NCBI RefSeq assembly: GCF_020089865.1
Contig: NZ_JAIRBM010000002.1
Coordinates: 1 to 64,000, forward strand
Length of the DNA stretch: 64,000 bases
Reading direction: 5' to 3'
DNA from: Microvirga puerhi
GTDB taxonomy: Bacteria; Pseudomonadota; Alphaproteobacteria; Rhizobiales; Beijerinckiaceae
Shown: one piece after another, positions 42,682-51,610 of the stretch
Layout of the letters: each line of letters opens with the position of its first letter
How positions within the stretch are numbered: position 1 is the stretch's first letter
The notes under the pieces: generated by a model
Database searches by the model: none
The model's input: only the letters and a program-made list of their open reading frames with translations
Told to the model about the DNA's origin: nothing
Program-made: the position numbers and the translations under genes

Positions 42682-42798
42682 CGGAAGCGCACCTATCAGA
42701 CTGGAACCCGCCGCACCCGATTCCGTTCAAGTCACTGTCCGGGCAAATTTATCGATTATGCCCGATGAGGCTGGGGCTCATCCTGAACGGAGGCGGCA

Positions 42799-43605
42799 AT
42801 GCTTCATTTGCCCCGGTCTCTGCGTCTATGTCTATTCCTGGGTATCCCTTTCATCGTCAGTCCCGCCAACGCAGAGCCCAAGCTCGACCTCGCTCTCGTG
42901 ATTGCCGTGGATGTCTCGTCGTCCATGGATCCGCATGAGCAGAAGCTGCAACGCGATGGTTTCGTCGAGGCCTTTCGATCTCCCCTCGTGCATAAGGCCA
43001 TCCAGCGGGGCGCGCTCGGGAGGATCGCCGTAACATATGTGGAATGGTCCTCCATGGACGATCAGATCATCGTTGTGCCTTGGACTGTCATCGATGGGCC
43101 GGATTCTGCGAGTTCCTTCTCTCAGAAACTGTCCTTCCAGCCGACACGGCGTGGAACGACGACCTCTATTTCCGCGGCGCTGGACTTCAGTGCAAGACTT
43201 CTGCGCGAGATTGAGCCGGAAACCGTTCGTCAAGTGATCGATGTTTCGGGGGATGGGACCAATAACGATGGGCGTCCCGTCACGGACGCTCGCGATCAGA
43301 TCGCCGCGTCGGGCGTCACCATCAACGGCCTTCCTGTCATGATCAAGGATCCGGAGGCTGCGTGGGATATGGACATTCTCGATATCTACTATCGAGATTG
43401 CGTAATCGGCGGAATGGGAGCGTTCATGCAGCCGATCCGGGATGTCAGTCAGTTCGCTGCACTCGTCGAGATCAAGATCCTTCGTGAGGTCTCAGGTATC
43501 GGTGATCAACATTCCCTGGTCATGCCGGCTGGAATGGGGGTCGACTGCCGAACCGGGGAGAAAAAAGAGCAGGAGGACGGTCTGCCGGCGTCCAAAAAGC
43601 CCTGA
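42799..43605 (+). CDS. DUF1194 (von Willebrand A-like) secreted protein
   Basis: A 268-residue protein with a signal peptide (residues 1-25, ending 'VSPANAEP'). The body is a VWA-like fold with an intact metal-site motif 'AVDVSSSMD' (DxSxS), then 'VTYVEWSSMDDQIIVVPWTVIDG', 'TSISAALDFSARLL', 'RQVIDVSGDGTNNDGRPV' and 'CVIGGMGAFMQPI'. This arrangement is that of DUF1194, common in Rhizobiales and of unknown role. A GGAGGCGGCA site precedes ATG. The extreme C-terminus is charged and low-complexity. No partner gene is adjacent. Confidence 0.85.
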   Translation: MLHLPRSLRLCLFLGIPFIVSPANAEPKLDLALVIAVDVSSSMDPHEQKLQRDGFVEAFRSPLVHKAIQRGALGRIAVTYVEWSSMDDQIIVVPWTVIDGPDSASSFSQKLSFQPTRRGTTTSISAALDFSARLLREIEPETVRQVIDVSGDGTNNDGRPVTDARDQIAASGVTINGLPVMIKDPEAAWDMDILDIYYRDCVIGGMGAFMQPIRDVSQFAALVEIKILREVSGIGDQHSLVMPAGMGVDCRTGEKKEQEDGLPASKKP

Positions 43606-43744
43606 GGCGACGGAGGATGTCCGAGCACGCGGCATGCCATCCGGGCTGAAGCGGATCGGACGGCAGGATAACAGGGATACGAGCGTCGAATGGCAGTCAT
43701 CGGTGTGGCGCATGATCTCTGATGGAAGCCTTACGCGATCCGCC

Positions 43745-43984
43745 TCAGTTCAGAGCACCGGTCGGCGTATCGCCCATCAGAGCGGCTTCGGCAGCTAGCA
43801 GCAGAGCCTCGCCGAGTTCCCGTGCACGGTCGGCGGTCATGGCGACGGGCATCTGATGGCGGATGCCGCGGGCGAATTCGTCCGGCGTCGCGGCGATCTC
43901 GATCACCATCATTGCGTCACGACCATCCAGAGTGCCGACGGAGAAGCTCGTCAGAGCGCCGATCATATCGAAGTCGTTGGTCAT
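43745..43984 (-). CDS. small protein of unknown function
   Basis: A 79-residue acidic-to-neutral protein ('MTNDFDMIGALTSFSVGTLD' at the start). I do not recognise the family. ATG 43984 is preceded on the minus strand by GGAGGT at a good distance, while the in-frame ATG four codons earlier has no such site. The composition is that of a coding gene with Ala/Met-rich amphipathic helices ('MTADRARELGEALLLAAEAALMG'). It is convergent with the DUF1194 gene. Confidence 0.6.
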   Translation of the reverse strand: MTNDFDMIGALTSFSVGTLDGRDAMMVIEIAATPDEFARGIRHQMPVAMTADRARELGEALLLAAEAALMGDTPTGALN

Positions 43985-44267
43985 CTTGACCTCCATGTTG
44001 TGCGTTGTTTGAATTTTTCGCTCAGAACATCGAATCTGTCTGCTCTCCGGCTGTAGAGTGGATTTTATTACATCAAGTTTTCTCTTTATTTTGCAACGAT
44101 TTCGCGCTTCAATTTTTTTGAGAATTCGTAATTTGGAAGAGGAAACCGGCCTCGGAGACTACGGTCGGCAAAAGGAACCGAGTTGCGTTGATGTGAAATG
44201 GTGTTGCTTTGGAGGGCGGCGGCACGCGATCGGATATTGAGCATCACAGGATCGGAGGCGCATTATC
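43985..44267. other. 283-bp AT-rich intergenic region
   Basis: It is distinctly AT-rich between about 44050 and 44140 and separates two divergent genes. It should carry promoters for both, but I cannot place convincing -35/-10 pairs. No gene is seen. Confidence 0.4.
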
Positions 44268-44816
44268 ATGGACGAAACATTGAAGCGGCAGATCCTCGAC
44301 ATCTTCAATCGCGCCAAGCACATGACCCTCGCGACGATCCGCGAGGACGGCTATCCCCAGGCTACGACCGTCTCGTTCGCCAGCAATGGGCTGGCCTTGT
44401 ATTTCGGATGCGCGGCCCAATCGCAGAAAGCGCAGAACATCGCTTTCGATGGCAGGGTTTCCGCCACCGTGAACCTTCCTTATCAGAGCTGGGACGACAT
44501 TCGCGGGTTATCCCTGGCCGGGCGGGCCGAACTTCTCGCCGACCCGACCTTGATTCGAGAGGCGTGCCGCATGCTGGTCCTCAAGTTTCCGCAACTTACC
44601 CAGTACGCGACCGAAGGACTTGAGGGAGTAGCTATTTACCGGATCACTCCGGAGGTGTTCTCCGTTCTCGACTACCGAAAGGGATTTGGTCACACGGAAT
44701 TTGCGACCGTTTCGGACGAAACCCGGAGCCGGGCGGACGAGATTGTGGAGGAGGCGGATCTCGAGTCCTTCCCCGCCAGCGACCCGCCCTCCTGGACAGG
44801 AACCTCTTTGCTCTGA
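44268..44816 (+). CDS. pyridoxamine 5'-phosphate oxidase-family protein
   Basis: A 182-residue split-barrel flavin protein. 'RAKHMTLATIREDGYPQATTVSFASNGLALYFGCAAQSQKAQNI' and 'RVSATVNLPYQSWDDIRGLSLAGRAELL' are the FMN-binding barrel strands typical of general-stress or F420/FMN-binding relatives. It lacks the C-terminal PNPOx dimer motif of true PdxH, so it is unlikely to make PLP. The physiological substrate is unknown. GGAGGCGCATTATC precedes ATG. Confidence 0.82.
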   Translation: MDETLKRQILDIFNRAKHMTLATIREDGYPQATTVSFASNGLALYFGCAAQSQKAQNIAFDGRVSATVNLPYQSWDDIRGLSLAGRAELLADPTLIREACRMLVLKFPQLTQYATEGLEGVAIYRITPEVFSVLDYRKGFGHTEFATVSDETRSRADEIVEEADLESFPASDPPSWTGTSLL

Positions 44817-44832
44817 GACCGGACGGTTCCGC

Positions 44833-45186
44833 TTAAAGGGCGGCCGTCACCTGAATTTCGAGAGCATAGTCGGGATCGGCGAGTCTCGACTCTACACAGG
44901 CGCGTGCCGGCGTGTGGCCAGGCGCGACCCAACCGTCCCAGACCGCATTCATTTCATCGTAGCCGGCGATGTCTGCAAGCCAGATCGTGGCGAAAAGAAC
45001 TTTGGTCTTGTCGCTGCCGATCTCCGTCAGGGACTGCGCAATCTGGTCGAGCACGTCCTGGGTCTGCTCCGTGACGGACCGGCCCACGCTCGTCTCCGGT
45101 ACGTAGCCGGAGAAATAGGCGATGTCGTCCTTGATCACGAGATCGCTATAGCGGGTCGCGATGCCGACGCGTGTAATCGTTTTCAC
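44833..45186 (-). CDS. RidA family protein
   Basis: A 117-residue YjgF/RidA-like protein. The fold is clear: 'DIAYFSGYVPETSVGRSVTEQTQDVLDQIAQSLTEIG', 'KVLFATIWLADIAGYDEMNAVWDGW' and the active-site end 'PARACVESRLADPDYALEIQVTAAL', which keeps the Arg and Glu used for imine hydrolysis. Family members clear 2-aminoacrylate and related imines or act on ring-cleaved products. It is co-directional with the DapF-like gene, 48 bp downstream of it. Confidence 0.87.
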   Translation of the reverse strand: MKTITRVGIATRYSDLVIKDDIAYFSGYVPETSVGRSVTEQTQDVLDQIAQSLTEIGSDKTKVLFATIWLADIAGYDEMNAVWDGWVAPGHTPARACVESRLADPDYALEIQVTAAL

Positions 45187-45234
45187 GGTTGAGCTCCTAT
45201 CCTCGGCCCTGTCTGTAATCGTTTTCAGCCAAGA

Positions 45235-46110
45235 TCAACCCGCAACCTTCACCGATACGGTTTGCGGCAGGGTCAGAGGCAGGTATCCAGCAAAGGCTAC
45301 CGCAACCGGACCCGTGAGGACGAGACGCTCGTCATCGTGGACCTCCACCTCCAGGACGCCGCCCGGCATCTCCACGGTGATGCGATCTTCCGACGTAAGG
45401 CCGCGGCGGCGCGCGGCCAGGACGGCCGCGCAGGCCCCGCTCCCGCACGCCTGCGTCAGGATGCCGGGCCTTTCCCAGACGACGAGCCGCAGGCGATCGG
45501 GGGCGACGAGCTCGGCCACGCCGATATTGGCCCCCTCCGGTACGAGAGGGGCGTTCTGGAGAGCCGGCGCCCAGCGCGGGACATCGACAGCGTCGCGGCT
45601 CTCGACGAAGCACACGAGATGCGGGTTTCCGACATTCACCGCGGTGGGCTTCGCGAGCGGTCCAGATTCAAGGTCGAGAAACAGGGTCTCGCACGCCGCC
45701 GCCAGCGGAATAGCCTCCCAGTTCCATCGCGGGGCGCCGAGACGAAGCGCTATCTGGCTCTCCGCGGGCTGGAGGCCTTCGATAAGGCCGCCGAGCGTTT
45801 CGAGGACAAGACTGCCGTTTTCACCTTCCTGAAGGAGCAACCAGACGACGCATCGCGTGGCGTTCAGACATGTCGGAGCTTCCGTTCCATCCACGTTGTA
45901 GATCCGCATCCGACTATGGGCGCCTTCGACGGTCGGAGGCTCTATCACCAGCAACTGGTCGCCGCCGATGCCCACATGACGGTCGCAGATAAAGCGAATC
46001 GCGTCGGTCGAGGGACGAAAGGGCGCGGTGCGAGCATCGACCACAACGAAGTCATTGCCCAGCCCGTGCATCTTGAGGAACGGACGGCCGGCATGGATGG
46101 AAGACAACAC
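45235..46110 (-). CDS. dapF: diaminopimelate epimerase-like protein
   Basis: A 291-residue two-domain epimerase that would turn LL- into meso-diaminopimelate for lysine and peptidoglycan. 'FLKMHGLGNDFVVVDAR', 'RHVGIGGDQLLVIEPP', 'RIYNVDGTEAPTCLNATRCVVWLL' (first catalytic Cys) and 'LTQACGSGACAAVLAARRRG' (second Cys) are present. The usual C-G-N becomes C-L-N at the first Cys. GTG 46110 gives a normal N-terminus; the frame extends to 46200. The gene lacks the neighbours dapF commonly has in alphaproteobacteria, so this may be a second copy or a related amino-acid racemase. Confidence 0.82.
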   Translation of the reverse strand: MLSSIHAGRPFLKMHGLGNDFVVVDARTAPFRPSTDAIRFICDRHVGIGGDQLLVIEPPTVEGAHSRMRIYNVDGTEAPTCLNATRCVVWLLLQEGENGSLVLETLGGLIEGLQPAESQIALRLGAPRWNWEAIPLAAACETLFLDLESGPLAKPTAVNVGNPHLVCFVESRDAVDVPRWAPALQNAPLVPEGANIGVAELVAPDRLRLVVWERPGILTQACGSGACAAVLAARRRGLTSEDRITVEMPGGVLEVEVHDDERLVLTGPVAVAFAGYLPLTLPQTVSVKVAG

Positions 46111-46312
46111 GATGGGGGAATCCTGGAAGAATGCGGCTGGGTGGGCGAAATGGCGTGGCCCGGGCTGAGACTGGGCAGTCCATCCAGACCTGTCAAGCAA
46201 GGGCTGATCGGAGTCGGAGAGGCTCGTTTCGCCGCCGCGGAAACACTTCTGGTTTCACAAGCGGCTGGCCTATAAGACGACACGCGAAAGGCTGACAGCA
46301 TAAGGAAGAGTC

Positions 46313-46747
46313 ATGAAGGCAAGAGTGAAACTGATCGATGGAATGACCTTCGTGGGAGAATCCGGCAGCGGGCATGCCGTCGTCATGGACGGTGCACCGG
46401 AATATGGCGGGCGCAATCTCGGCATCAGGCCCATGGAAATGCTCCTCATCGGCCTTGGAGGCTGCACGGCCTTCGACGTGGTCCAGATCCTCAGGCGTGG
46501 ACGGGAATCCGTGACTGATTGCGTGGTGGAGGTCGAGGCGGAGCGGGCGGAGACGGATCCGAAGGTCTTTACCAAGATCCACCTGGTCTATCGGGTGACG
46601 GGCAAGAATCTGGCTCCGGCAAAGGTGGAGCGCGCCATTGCTCTTTCGAAGGAGAAATATTGTTCCGCGTCGATCATGCTCGGAGCCGTCGCCGAGATCA
46701 CCCACGAATGGACGGCGGTGGACGCCCTGACCGAAGACGCGGCCTAA
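46313..46747 (+). CDS. OsmC family protein (YhfA-like)
   Basis: A 144-residue thiol-dependent peroxidase-fold protein. 'RPMEMLLIGLGGCTAFDVVQILRRGRE' carries the first Cys and 'LSKEKYCSASIMLGAVAEITHEW' the second, as in OsmC/Ohr. The N-terminal strand is 'GMTFVGESGSGHAVVMDGAPEYGG'. Relatives with this layout (YhfA) are of uncertain substrate. GGAAGAG lies a few bases before ATG. Confidence 0.87.
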   Translation: MKARVKLIDGMTFVGESGSGHAVVMDGAPEYGGRNLGIRPMEMLLIGLGGCTAFDVVQILRRGRESVTDCVVEVEAERAETDPKVFTKIHLVYRVTGKNLAPAKVERAIALSKEKYCSASIMLGAVAEITHEWTAVDALTEDAA

Positions 46748-46758
46748 GCCGAAAGATG

Positions 46759-46775
46759 CAGGAGCGATGCTCCTG
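46759..46775 (+). terminator. small hairpin after the OsmC gene
   Basis: CAGGAGC-GAT-GCTCCTG, a perfect 7-bp stem with a 3-nt loop, lies 12 bp after the stop. No T-tract follows. Confidence 0.4.
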
Positions 46776-46838
46776 GAATGTGAATAGGCCATAAGACCAC
46801 TATGGACAGGAAGCGACCAATATGAGACCAGTGGAAGC

Positions 46839-47702
46839 GTGAGCGAAACTGGTCTTCATATCCACTTCCGGTCCCTTTTCCGGCAATCGCTGCCCGGTTC
46901 TCGTGTCAACGAGGACGGCAGTGGTCTGCACGGGCCCTATGCCTGGATCGTGGACGGCGCGACGGGCGTCTCCGACGGACAAATTACGTCCGCCGAAAGC
47001 GATGCGGCGTGGCTCGCGGAGTTGCTTGGAGCCAAGCTGAGCGCTCTGAGCGAGGCGGGGCGCGACCCTGCAATGCTTCTCAAAGAACTCGAAGGTGAGA
47101 TCGCCCGCGCATTCGATAGCGTCGGTGGCGCTGAAGAATCCGTTGGGCCGTCGGCTTGCCTCGGACTGGTCATGGCCGCCGCGTCGGCGAGATCGGGGAT
47201 CGTTCGGCTGGACGGCTTCTTTCTGGGCGACGTCGTGGCGCTCGTCCCCTCACAGGGCGGCATTCTCCGCTGGACGGATGAGAGGGCAAAGCCGTTCGAG
47301 CGGCGTACCCTGGCGGCACTGGGAGACGGAGATACGCGGACGGGTCAGCCACCGGAGGCGGTCAGGCGCCAAATTCTTGAAAACCGCGCGAAACTCAACC
47401 AGCCCGATGGATACTGGGTCGTGAACCCGCGGCGGTCCTGGAACGGGCGGGAGCTGCATTTCTCGGCCGAGATCGCGGCCGGGGCGCCAGTGGTGCTCGC
47501 AACCGACGGTTTCATGCGGCTGGTGGACGTGTTCGGCGCCTATACGGACGCCTCTCTCTATGATGCGATGGCGGCTGGCAGGGGCAGCGCGCTGCTGCAG
47601 GAACTTCGCGAACGCGAGCGCGGCGACGAGGCCGGCCGGCTGTTTCGGCGCGTAAAGACTCATGACGACGCGACCGCCCTTGTGGTCGTTGCGGAGGCCT
47701 GA
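46839..47702 (+). CDS. PP2C-like serine/threonine protein phosphatase
   Basis: A 287-residue protein of the PP2C fold. Motif-like pieces are 'VNEDGSG' (first Asp region), 'AWIVDGATGVSDG' (VDGxGG-like), 'APVVLATDGFMRLVD' and 'KTHDDATALVVV' (final metal Asp). It is cytosolic with no receptor or membrane domain. GTG 46839 has only a weak ribosome site. It is 69 bp upstream of a sugar-binding protein gene with no terminator between, so it probably belongs to the carbohydrate importer operon, an unusual place for a protein phosphatase. Confidence 0.75.
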   Translation: MSETGLHIHFRSLFRQSLPGSRVNEDGSGLHGPYAWIVDGATGVSDGQITSAESDAAWLAELLGAKLSALSEAGRDPAMLLKELEGEIARAFDSVGGAEESVGPSACLGLVMAAASARSGIVRLDGFFLGDVVALVPSQGGILRWTDERAKPFERRTLAALGDGDTRTGQPPEAVRRQILENRAKLNQPDGYWVVNPRRSWNGRELHFSAEIAAGAPVVLATDGFMRLVDVFGAYTDASLYDAMAAGRGSALLQELRERERGDEAGRLFRRVKTHDDATALVVVAEA

Positions 47703-47771
47703 GCCGATGGAATTCCGAAAGATGGACCTCAAACGGCGAGTTTTTCGGTGTTAAAGGAGGAGAGCTCAACA

Positions 47772-49034
47772 ATGAGGGGACTCACGATGAATCTGACGAG
47801 ACGTATGCTGATGGGCGTCGCCATGGGCGGCTACCTTCTCTCGGCCGGGGCCGCCATGGCCAAGACCGAGCTGACTTTCTGGAGCTGGCGTCAGGAGGAC
47901 AAGGCCTTCTACCAGGACGTCATCAAGAAGTTTCAGGAGAAGGAGCCGGACATCTCGGTCAAGTTCGAGACCTATGCGCCGGAGAACTATCAGACGATCC
48001 TGTCCACGGCGCTTGCGGCTGGCCGCGGCCCCGACGTGATCCAGGCGCGTGCCTATGGCAACCTCGAGGCGATCGCGACGCCGGGTTACCTGCTCGCCCT
48101 CGACAAGCAGAATGTGCCGGAGCTGGCGAACTTCCCGGATTCCGCGCTCGCCGCTGAGACGCTGCGCTCCGACGGCAAGGTCTATGCGGTACCCTTCGCG
48201 ATGCAGGCCCAGCTCGTGGTCTACAACAAGAAGATCCTCAAGGACGCGGGCCTCAATCTGCCGAAGACCTGGGACGAGCTGATCGCTCTGTGCCAGGCCC
48301 TGAAGGCAAAGAACATCAATCCGTTCTCGAACGGCACCGCGACCGCCTGGCAGAACGAGACGATCGTCGGTGGCCTGCTGTCCTCGATGATCGGCAAGCA
48401 GTTCGAGGCGGACATCGTCTCCGGCAAGGCGAATTTCACGGATCCGCGCTTCGTGAATGCGCTCGCCAAGCTGAAGGAGGTGAGCCAGTACTTCGCGCCG
48501 AACTTCACGGGCGTCGATTATCCGTCCTCGCAGCAGCTCTTCGTGGCGGGCCGCGCGGCGATGTTCGCCGGCGGTTCCTACGAGGTGGCGAACTTCAAGA
48601 GTCAGAACCCGACCCTCGATCTCGGCGTCTTCCCGGCTCCGGTGCTGAAGGCCGGCGACGAGGCGCTCATCGCGACCTACTATGACGGCGGTTACGCGGT
48701 GAATGCCAAGACCGAGAAGAAGGACGCGGCTGTCAAATTCGTGCGCTTCCTCGCGACGCCCGAATACGGCACGGCCTTCACCAACACGCTGAAGAACCTC
48801 TCGCCGATCAAAGGCATCAAGATCGAAGACCCGATCACGCAGGATGTGGCGAAGCTCGCCGACCATTCCATGTCGTACCTGATGCTTGTGCACTTCCGCT
48901 ATCAGGAGCCGAGCGGATCGGTTCTTCTGCAGTCGAACGTGCAGAAGATGCTCGCCGGCCAGCAGACCCCTGAGCAGGCCGCTGCCGAGATCAACAAGGG
49001 CATTGCGACCTACTACAAGCCTTTCCAGAAGTAA
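47772..49034 (+). CDS. carbohydrate ABC transporter substrate-binding protein
   Basis: A 420-residue family 1 sugar-binding protein. Signal peptide is about residues 1-32, ending 'AGAAMAKTE'. Then come 'LTFWSWRQEDKAFYQDVIKKFQEKEPDISVKFETY', 'AAGRGPDVIQARAYG', 'GKVYAVPFAMQAQLVVYNKKILKDAGLNLPKTWDELIALCQAL' and 'LFVAGRAAMFAGGSYEVANF', standard MalE-type landmarks. AAAGGAGG is 11 nt before ATG 47772; ATG 47787 is also possible. The ligand is possibly an amino sugar, because NanE is in the operon (inference). Confidence 0.92.
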   Translation: MRGLTMNLTRRMLMGVAMGGYLLSAGAAMAKTELTFWSWRQEDKAFYQDVIKKFQEKEPDISVKFETYAPENYQTILSTALAAGRGPDVIQARAYGNLEAIATPGYLLALDKQNVPELANFPDSALAAETLRSDGKVYAVPFAMQAQLVVYNKKILKDAGLNLPKTWDELIALCQALKAKNINPFSNGTATAWQNETIVGGLLSSMIGKQFEADIVSGKANFTDPRFVNALAKLKEVSQYFAPNFTGVDYPSSQQLFVAGRAAMFAGGSYEVANFKSQNPTLDLGVFPAPVLKAGDEALIATYYDGGYAVNAKTEKKDAAVKFVRFLATPEYGTAFTNTLKNLSPIKGIKIEDPITQDVAKLADHSMSYLMLVHFRYQEPSGSVLLQSNVQKMLAGQQTPEQAAAEINKGIATYYKPFQK

Positions 49035-49044
49035 GATCGATCAT

Positions 49045-49073
49045 GGCGGCGGGCCGGAAGCCCGCCGCCTTTT
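49045..49073 (+). terminator. intrinsic terminator/attenuator after the binding-protein gene
   Basis: GGCGGCGGGC-CGGAA-GCCCGCCGCC followed by TTTT is a 10-bp GC-only stem with a short T-run, 10 bp after the stop. It would leave the binding protein in excess over the permeases. Confidence 0.75.
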
Positions 49074-49091
49074 CCGTTAGAGTTTTCGCTC

Positions 49092-50024
49092 ATGCCCGTC
49101 TCACCGAAACAGGCCCGAACGCTGAAGCATCGCAGCTGGGTGGCATTTCTCGTCATCCCGCCGATCGTCTTCATGTCCCTGTTCGTGGTGTATCCGATCC
49201 TCTCGGCTTTCGCTTACGCGTTCTATGAGTGGCGCGGTCTGGCGCGGGGTGAGTTCGTTGGCCTCGCCAATTTCAAGGAAGTCCTGATCGGACCGATCAT
49301 GGGCCCGGTGGTGTGGAACGCGTTCCTCCACAACGTCTATGCGCTCGTGGCCTTGATGATCATCCAGAACGGCGGTGGGTTCTTCCTCGCCTGGCTGCTC
49401 TACAAAGAGCCGTTCGGCTTCCGTTTCCACCGCGTGGCGGTCTTCGTTCCCGTCGTGCTGTCGACGATCATCGTCGGCTTTCTCTGGAAGCTTTTTCTCA
49501 ATCCGAATTTCGGCATCGTGAACCAGGCGCTTTTCACGGTGGGTCTCGATTCCCTCGCCAAGCCCTGGCTTGGCGACGCGTCCACCGCCCTTGGCGCCCT
49601 TATCCTGGCGAATGCCTGGCACTTCGTCGGCTTTCCGACCCTCGTCTATCTTGCGGGCATGCAGCGCATTCCGTCCGAGATCATTGAGGCGGCACGCCTC
49701 GACGGCACGAGCGAATGGCAGCTTTTGAAGAATGTCATCTGGCCGCTCGTGGCGCCGAGCACGACGATCCTGTTCACGCTTCTCTTTATCGGCGCCTTCA
49801 ACTGGTTTGAAATTCCTTACGTGATGGTGGGCCTCGACGGGTCGCCCTATGGCACGACCGACGTGCTGGGCCTCGTTTTCTACCGCACGGCCTTCGGCAA
49901 TCAGAGCGCCAGCATCCAGAACTTCGGCCAGGGCTCGGCCCTCGCCACGCTTCTGTTCCTCTTCATCGTGGTCTTCGCCTCGATGCTGACCCTGTGGCTG
50001 CGCCGCCGCGAGATCCAGTTTTGA
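49092..50024 (+). CDS. carbohydrate ABC transporter permease (MalF/UgpA-like)
   Basis: A 310-residue permease with about six helices. 'VAFLVIPPIVFMSLFVVYPILSAFAYAFYEWRGL' is the first segment and 'IIEAARLDGTSEWQLLKNVIWPLVAPSTTILFTLL' is the EAA loop. 'GSPYGTTDVLGLVFYRTAF' is typical of the family. It forms the pore with the next permease, which starts 5 bp downstream. Confidence 0.92.
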   Translation: MPVSPKQARTLKHRSWVAFLVIPPIVFMSLFVVYPILSAFAYAFYEWRGLARGEFVGLANFKEVLIGPIMGPVVWNAFLHNVYALVALMIIQNGGGFFLAWLLYKEPFGFRFHRVAVFVPVVLSTIIVGFLWKLFLNPNFGIVNQALFTVGLDSLAKPWLGDASTALGALILANAWHFVGFPTLVYLAGMQRIPSEIIEAARLDGTSEWQLLKNVIWPLVAPSTTILFTLLFIGAFNWFEIPYVMVGLDGSPYGTTDVLGLVFYRTAFGNQSASIQNFGQGSALATLLFLFIVVFASMLTLWLRRREIQF

Positions 50025-50029
50025 CCGCC

Positions 50030-50869
50030 ATGACCCAGACCGAACAGCGACAGCCCATCTCGTTCGCGTTTCTCGCTCAGATCATCCTGATCCTGAACTC
50101 CTTCATCATGCTCTACCCTGTGGTAGTGATGGTGTTCTCGGCGTTCAAGACGACCGGCGAGATCTTCGAGCATCCCTTCGCTCTGCCCGACTTCACGCAG
50201 GTGCAGAACTTCGCGCGGGTGCTCGGCGAAACGTCGATGCCGACCTACTTCGTGAACTCGATCATCGTCACCGGCGCGTCGATCATTCTCATCCTGGCGC
50301 TCGGCACTATGGCCGGCTACGCCGTGGCACGCTACGAGTCTCGGACGAACACCTTCGTGCTGCTGTTCTTCCTCGCCGGGCTCATGCTGCCCCTGAAGCT
50401 CGCGGTCATTCCGCTGTTCATCTTGCTGCGTGATCTCAATCTTCTCGACAGCCGCTGGGCCCTGATCGTCACCTATACGGCGATCGGACTGCCTTCGGCG
50501 GTGTTCATCATGGCGGGATTCCTCCGCTCTCTTCCTGCCGAGCTGGAAGACGCAGCGCGGATCGACGGAGCATCGGAACCGCGCATCATGTGGTCCGTCA
50601 TGTTGCCCCTGGCGCGGCCGCCCATGGCGATCGCGGCGATCCAGAACGCGGTGCCGATCTGGAACGACTTCTTCTTTCCCCTCGTGTTCATCCAGTCGGA
50701 CTCGGCAAAGACACTGCCGCAAGGTCTGACCAGTTTCATGGGTGAATACACCACCGATTGGGGCATGTTGTTCGCGGGCCTCACCATCGCGGCCGCTCCT
50801 ATCACGCTTCTTTACATTGCGCTGTCCCGCCAGTTCATCCAGGGTATGACGGCCGGCGCCGTGAAATAG
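50030..50869 (+). CDS. carbohydrate ABC transporter permease (MalG/UgpE-like)
   Basis: A 279-residue permease. 'QIILILNSFIMLYPVVVMVFSAFKT' is helix 1, and 'LPAELEDAARIDGASEPRIMWSVMLPLARPPMAIAAI' is the EAA loop. 'NAVPIWNDFFFPLVFI' follows as in MalG. I used ATG 50030; TTG 50021, overlapping the previous stop, is an alternative and the frame extends further upstream without homology. Confidence 0.9.
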   Translation: MTQTEQRQPISFAFLAQIILILNSFIMLYPVVVMVFSAFKTTGEIFEHPFALPDFTQVQNFARVLGETSMPTYFVNSIIVTGASIILILALGTMAGYAVARYESRTNTFVLLFFLAGLMLPLKLAVIPLFILLRDLNLLDSRWALIVTYTAIGLPSAVFIMAGFLRSLPAELEDAARIDGASEPRIMWSVMLPLARPPMAIAAIQNAVPIWNDFFFPLVFIQSDSAKTLPQGLTSFMGEYTTDWGMLFAGLTIAAAPITLLYIALSRQFIQGMTAGAVK

Positions 50870-50879
50870 GAGATCGACC

Positions 50880-51581
50880 ATGCATATCCCCAAGGGCGCG
50901 CTCGTCGTTTCCTGCCAGGCCCGCGCCGATAATCCGCTTCATGGACCGATCTTCATGTCAGCGATGGCCCGTGCCGCGATGGCTGGCGGCGCGAAGGGGC
51001 TCCGCGCCAACGGCAAGGACGACGTTGCTGCCATCCGCGCGCTGACGACCATGCCGATCATCGGGATCGACAAGGTCTTCGACGACCAATTCCCGGTCTA
51101 CATCACGCCCGACTTCGAGAGCGCCGTGCGCATCGCCCACGCGGGCGCCGATATCATCGGGCTCGACGCTACGCCGCGCCGCCGCAACGGCGGGCCCGTC
51201 GAAAACCTCATCGGCCGTATCCGTAAGGAGCTCGGACGGGAGGTCTTCGCGGATGTTTCGACGTTCGAGGAAGGAAAGGCCGCTGCGGCGTTCGGGGCCA
51301 CCTATGTGGCGACCACCCTGTCCGGCTACACGGATGAGACGGCCGCCACGAATGGCAAGGGGCCGGACTTCGAGCTGATCTCCGCCCTCGTTGCGGCAGT
51401 GTCCGTTCCCGTGGTGGCCGAGGGGCGTTTCGACACACCGGACTTGGTTGCGGCAGCCTTCGAGCGGGGCGCGCATGCGGTGGTGGTCGGAACGGCGATC
51501 ACCAATCCGCGCGAAATCACGAAAAAGTTCGTTCAGGCAACACAGCCATGGGCGTATGAGGAAAACACCAGCGCCCCGTGA
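50880..51581 (+). CDS. nanE: putative N-acetylmannosamine-6-phosphate 2-epimerase
   Basis: A 233-residue TIM-barrel epimerase converting ManNAc-6-P to GlcNAc-6-P. 'LVVSCQARADNPLHGPIFMSAMARAAMAGGAKGLRANG', 'PIIGIDKVFDD' with the catalytic Lys region, 'AGADIIGLDAT', 'ADVSTFEEGKAAAAFGATYVATTLSGYT' and 'PVVAEGRFDTPD' with the Glu are all in place. TAGGAGATCGACC precedes ATG. Being inside the importer operon, it implies the imported sugar enters amino-sugar catabolism; nanA and nanK are absent from the window. Confidence 0.9.
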   Translation: MHIPKGALVVSCQARADNPLHGPIFMSAMARAAMAGGAKGLRANGKDDVAAIRALTTMPIIGIDKVFDDQFPVYITPDFESAVRIAHAGADIIGLDATPRRRNGGPVENLIGRIRKELGREVFADVSTFEEGKAAAAFGATYVATTLSGYTDETAATNGKGPDFELISALVAAVSVPVVAEGRFDTPDLVAAAFERGAHAVVVGTAITNPREITKKFVQATQPWAYEENTSAP

Positions 51582-51610
51582 GAAGGCGCAGATCTGTCAC
51601 GGAGTGAAAC

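Noticed and set aside
43442-43798. A 118-codon plus-strand frame overlapping the end of the DUF1194 gene.
   Set aside because: It is out of frame with a well-supported gene, and has Arg/Ser-rich composition typical of shadow frames.
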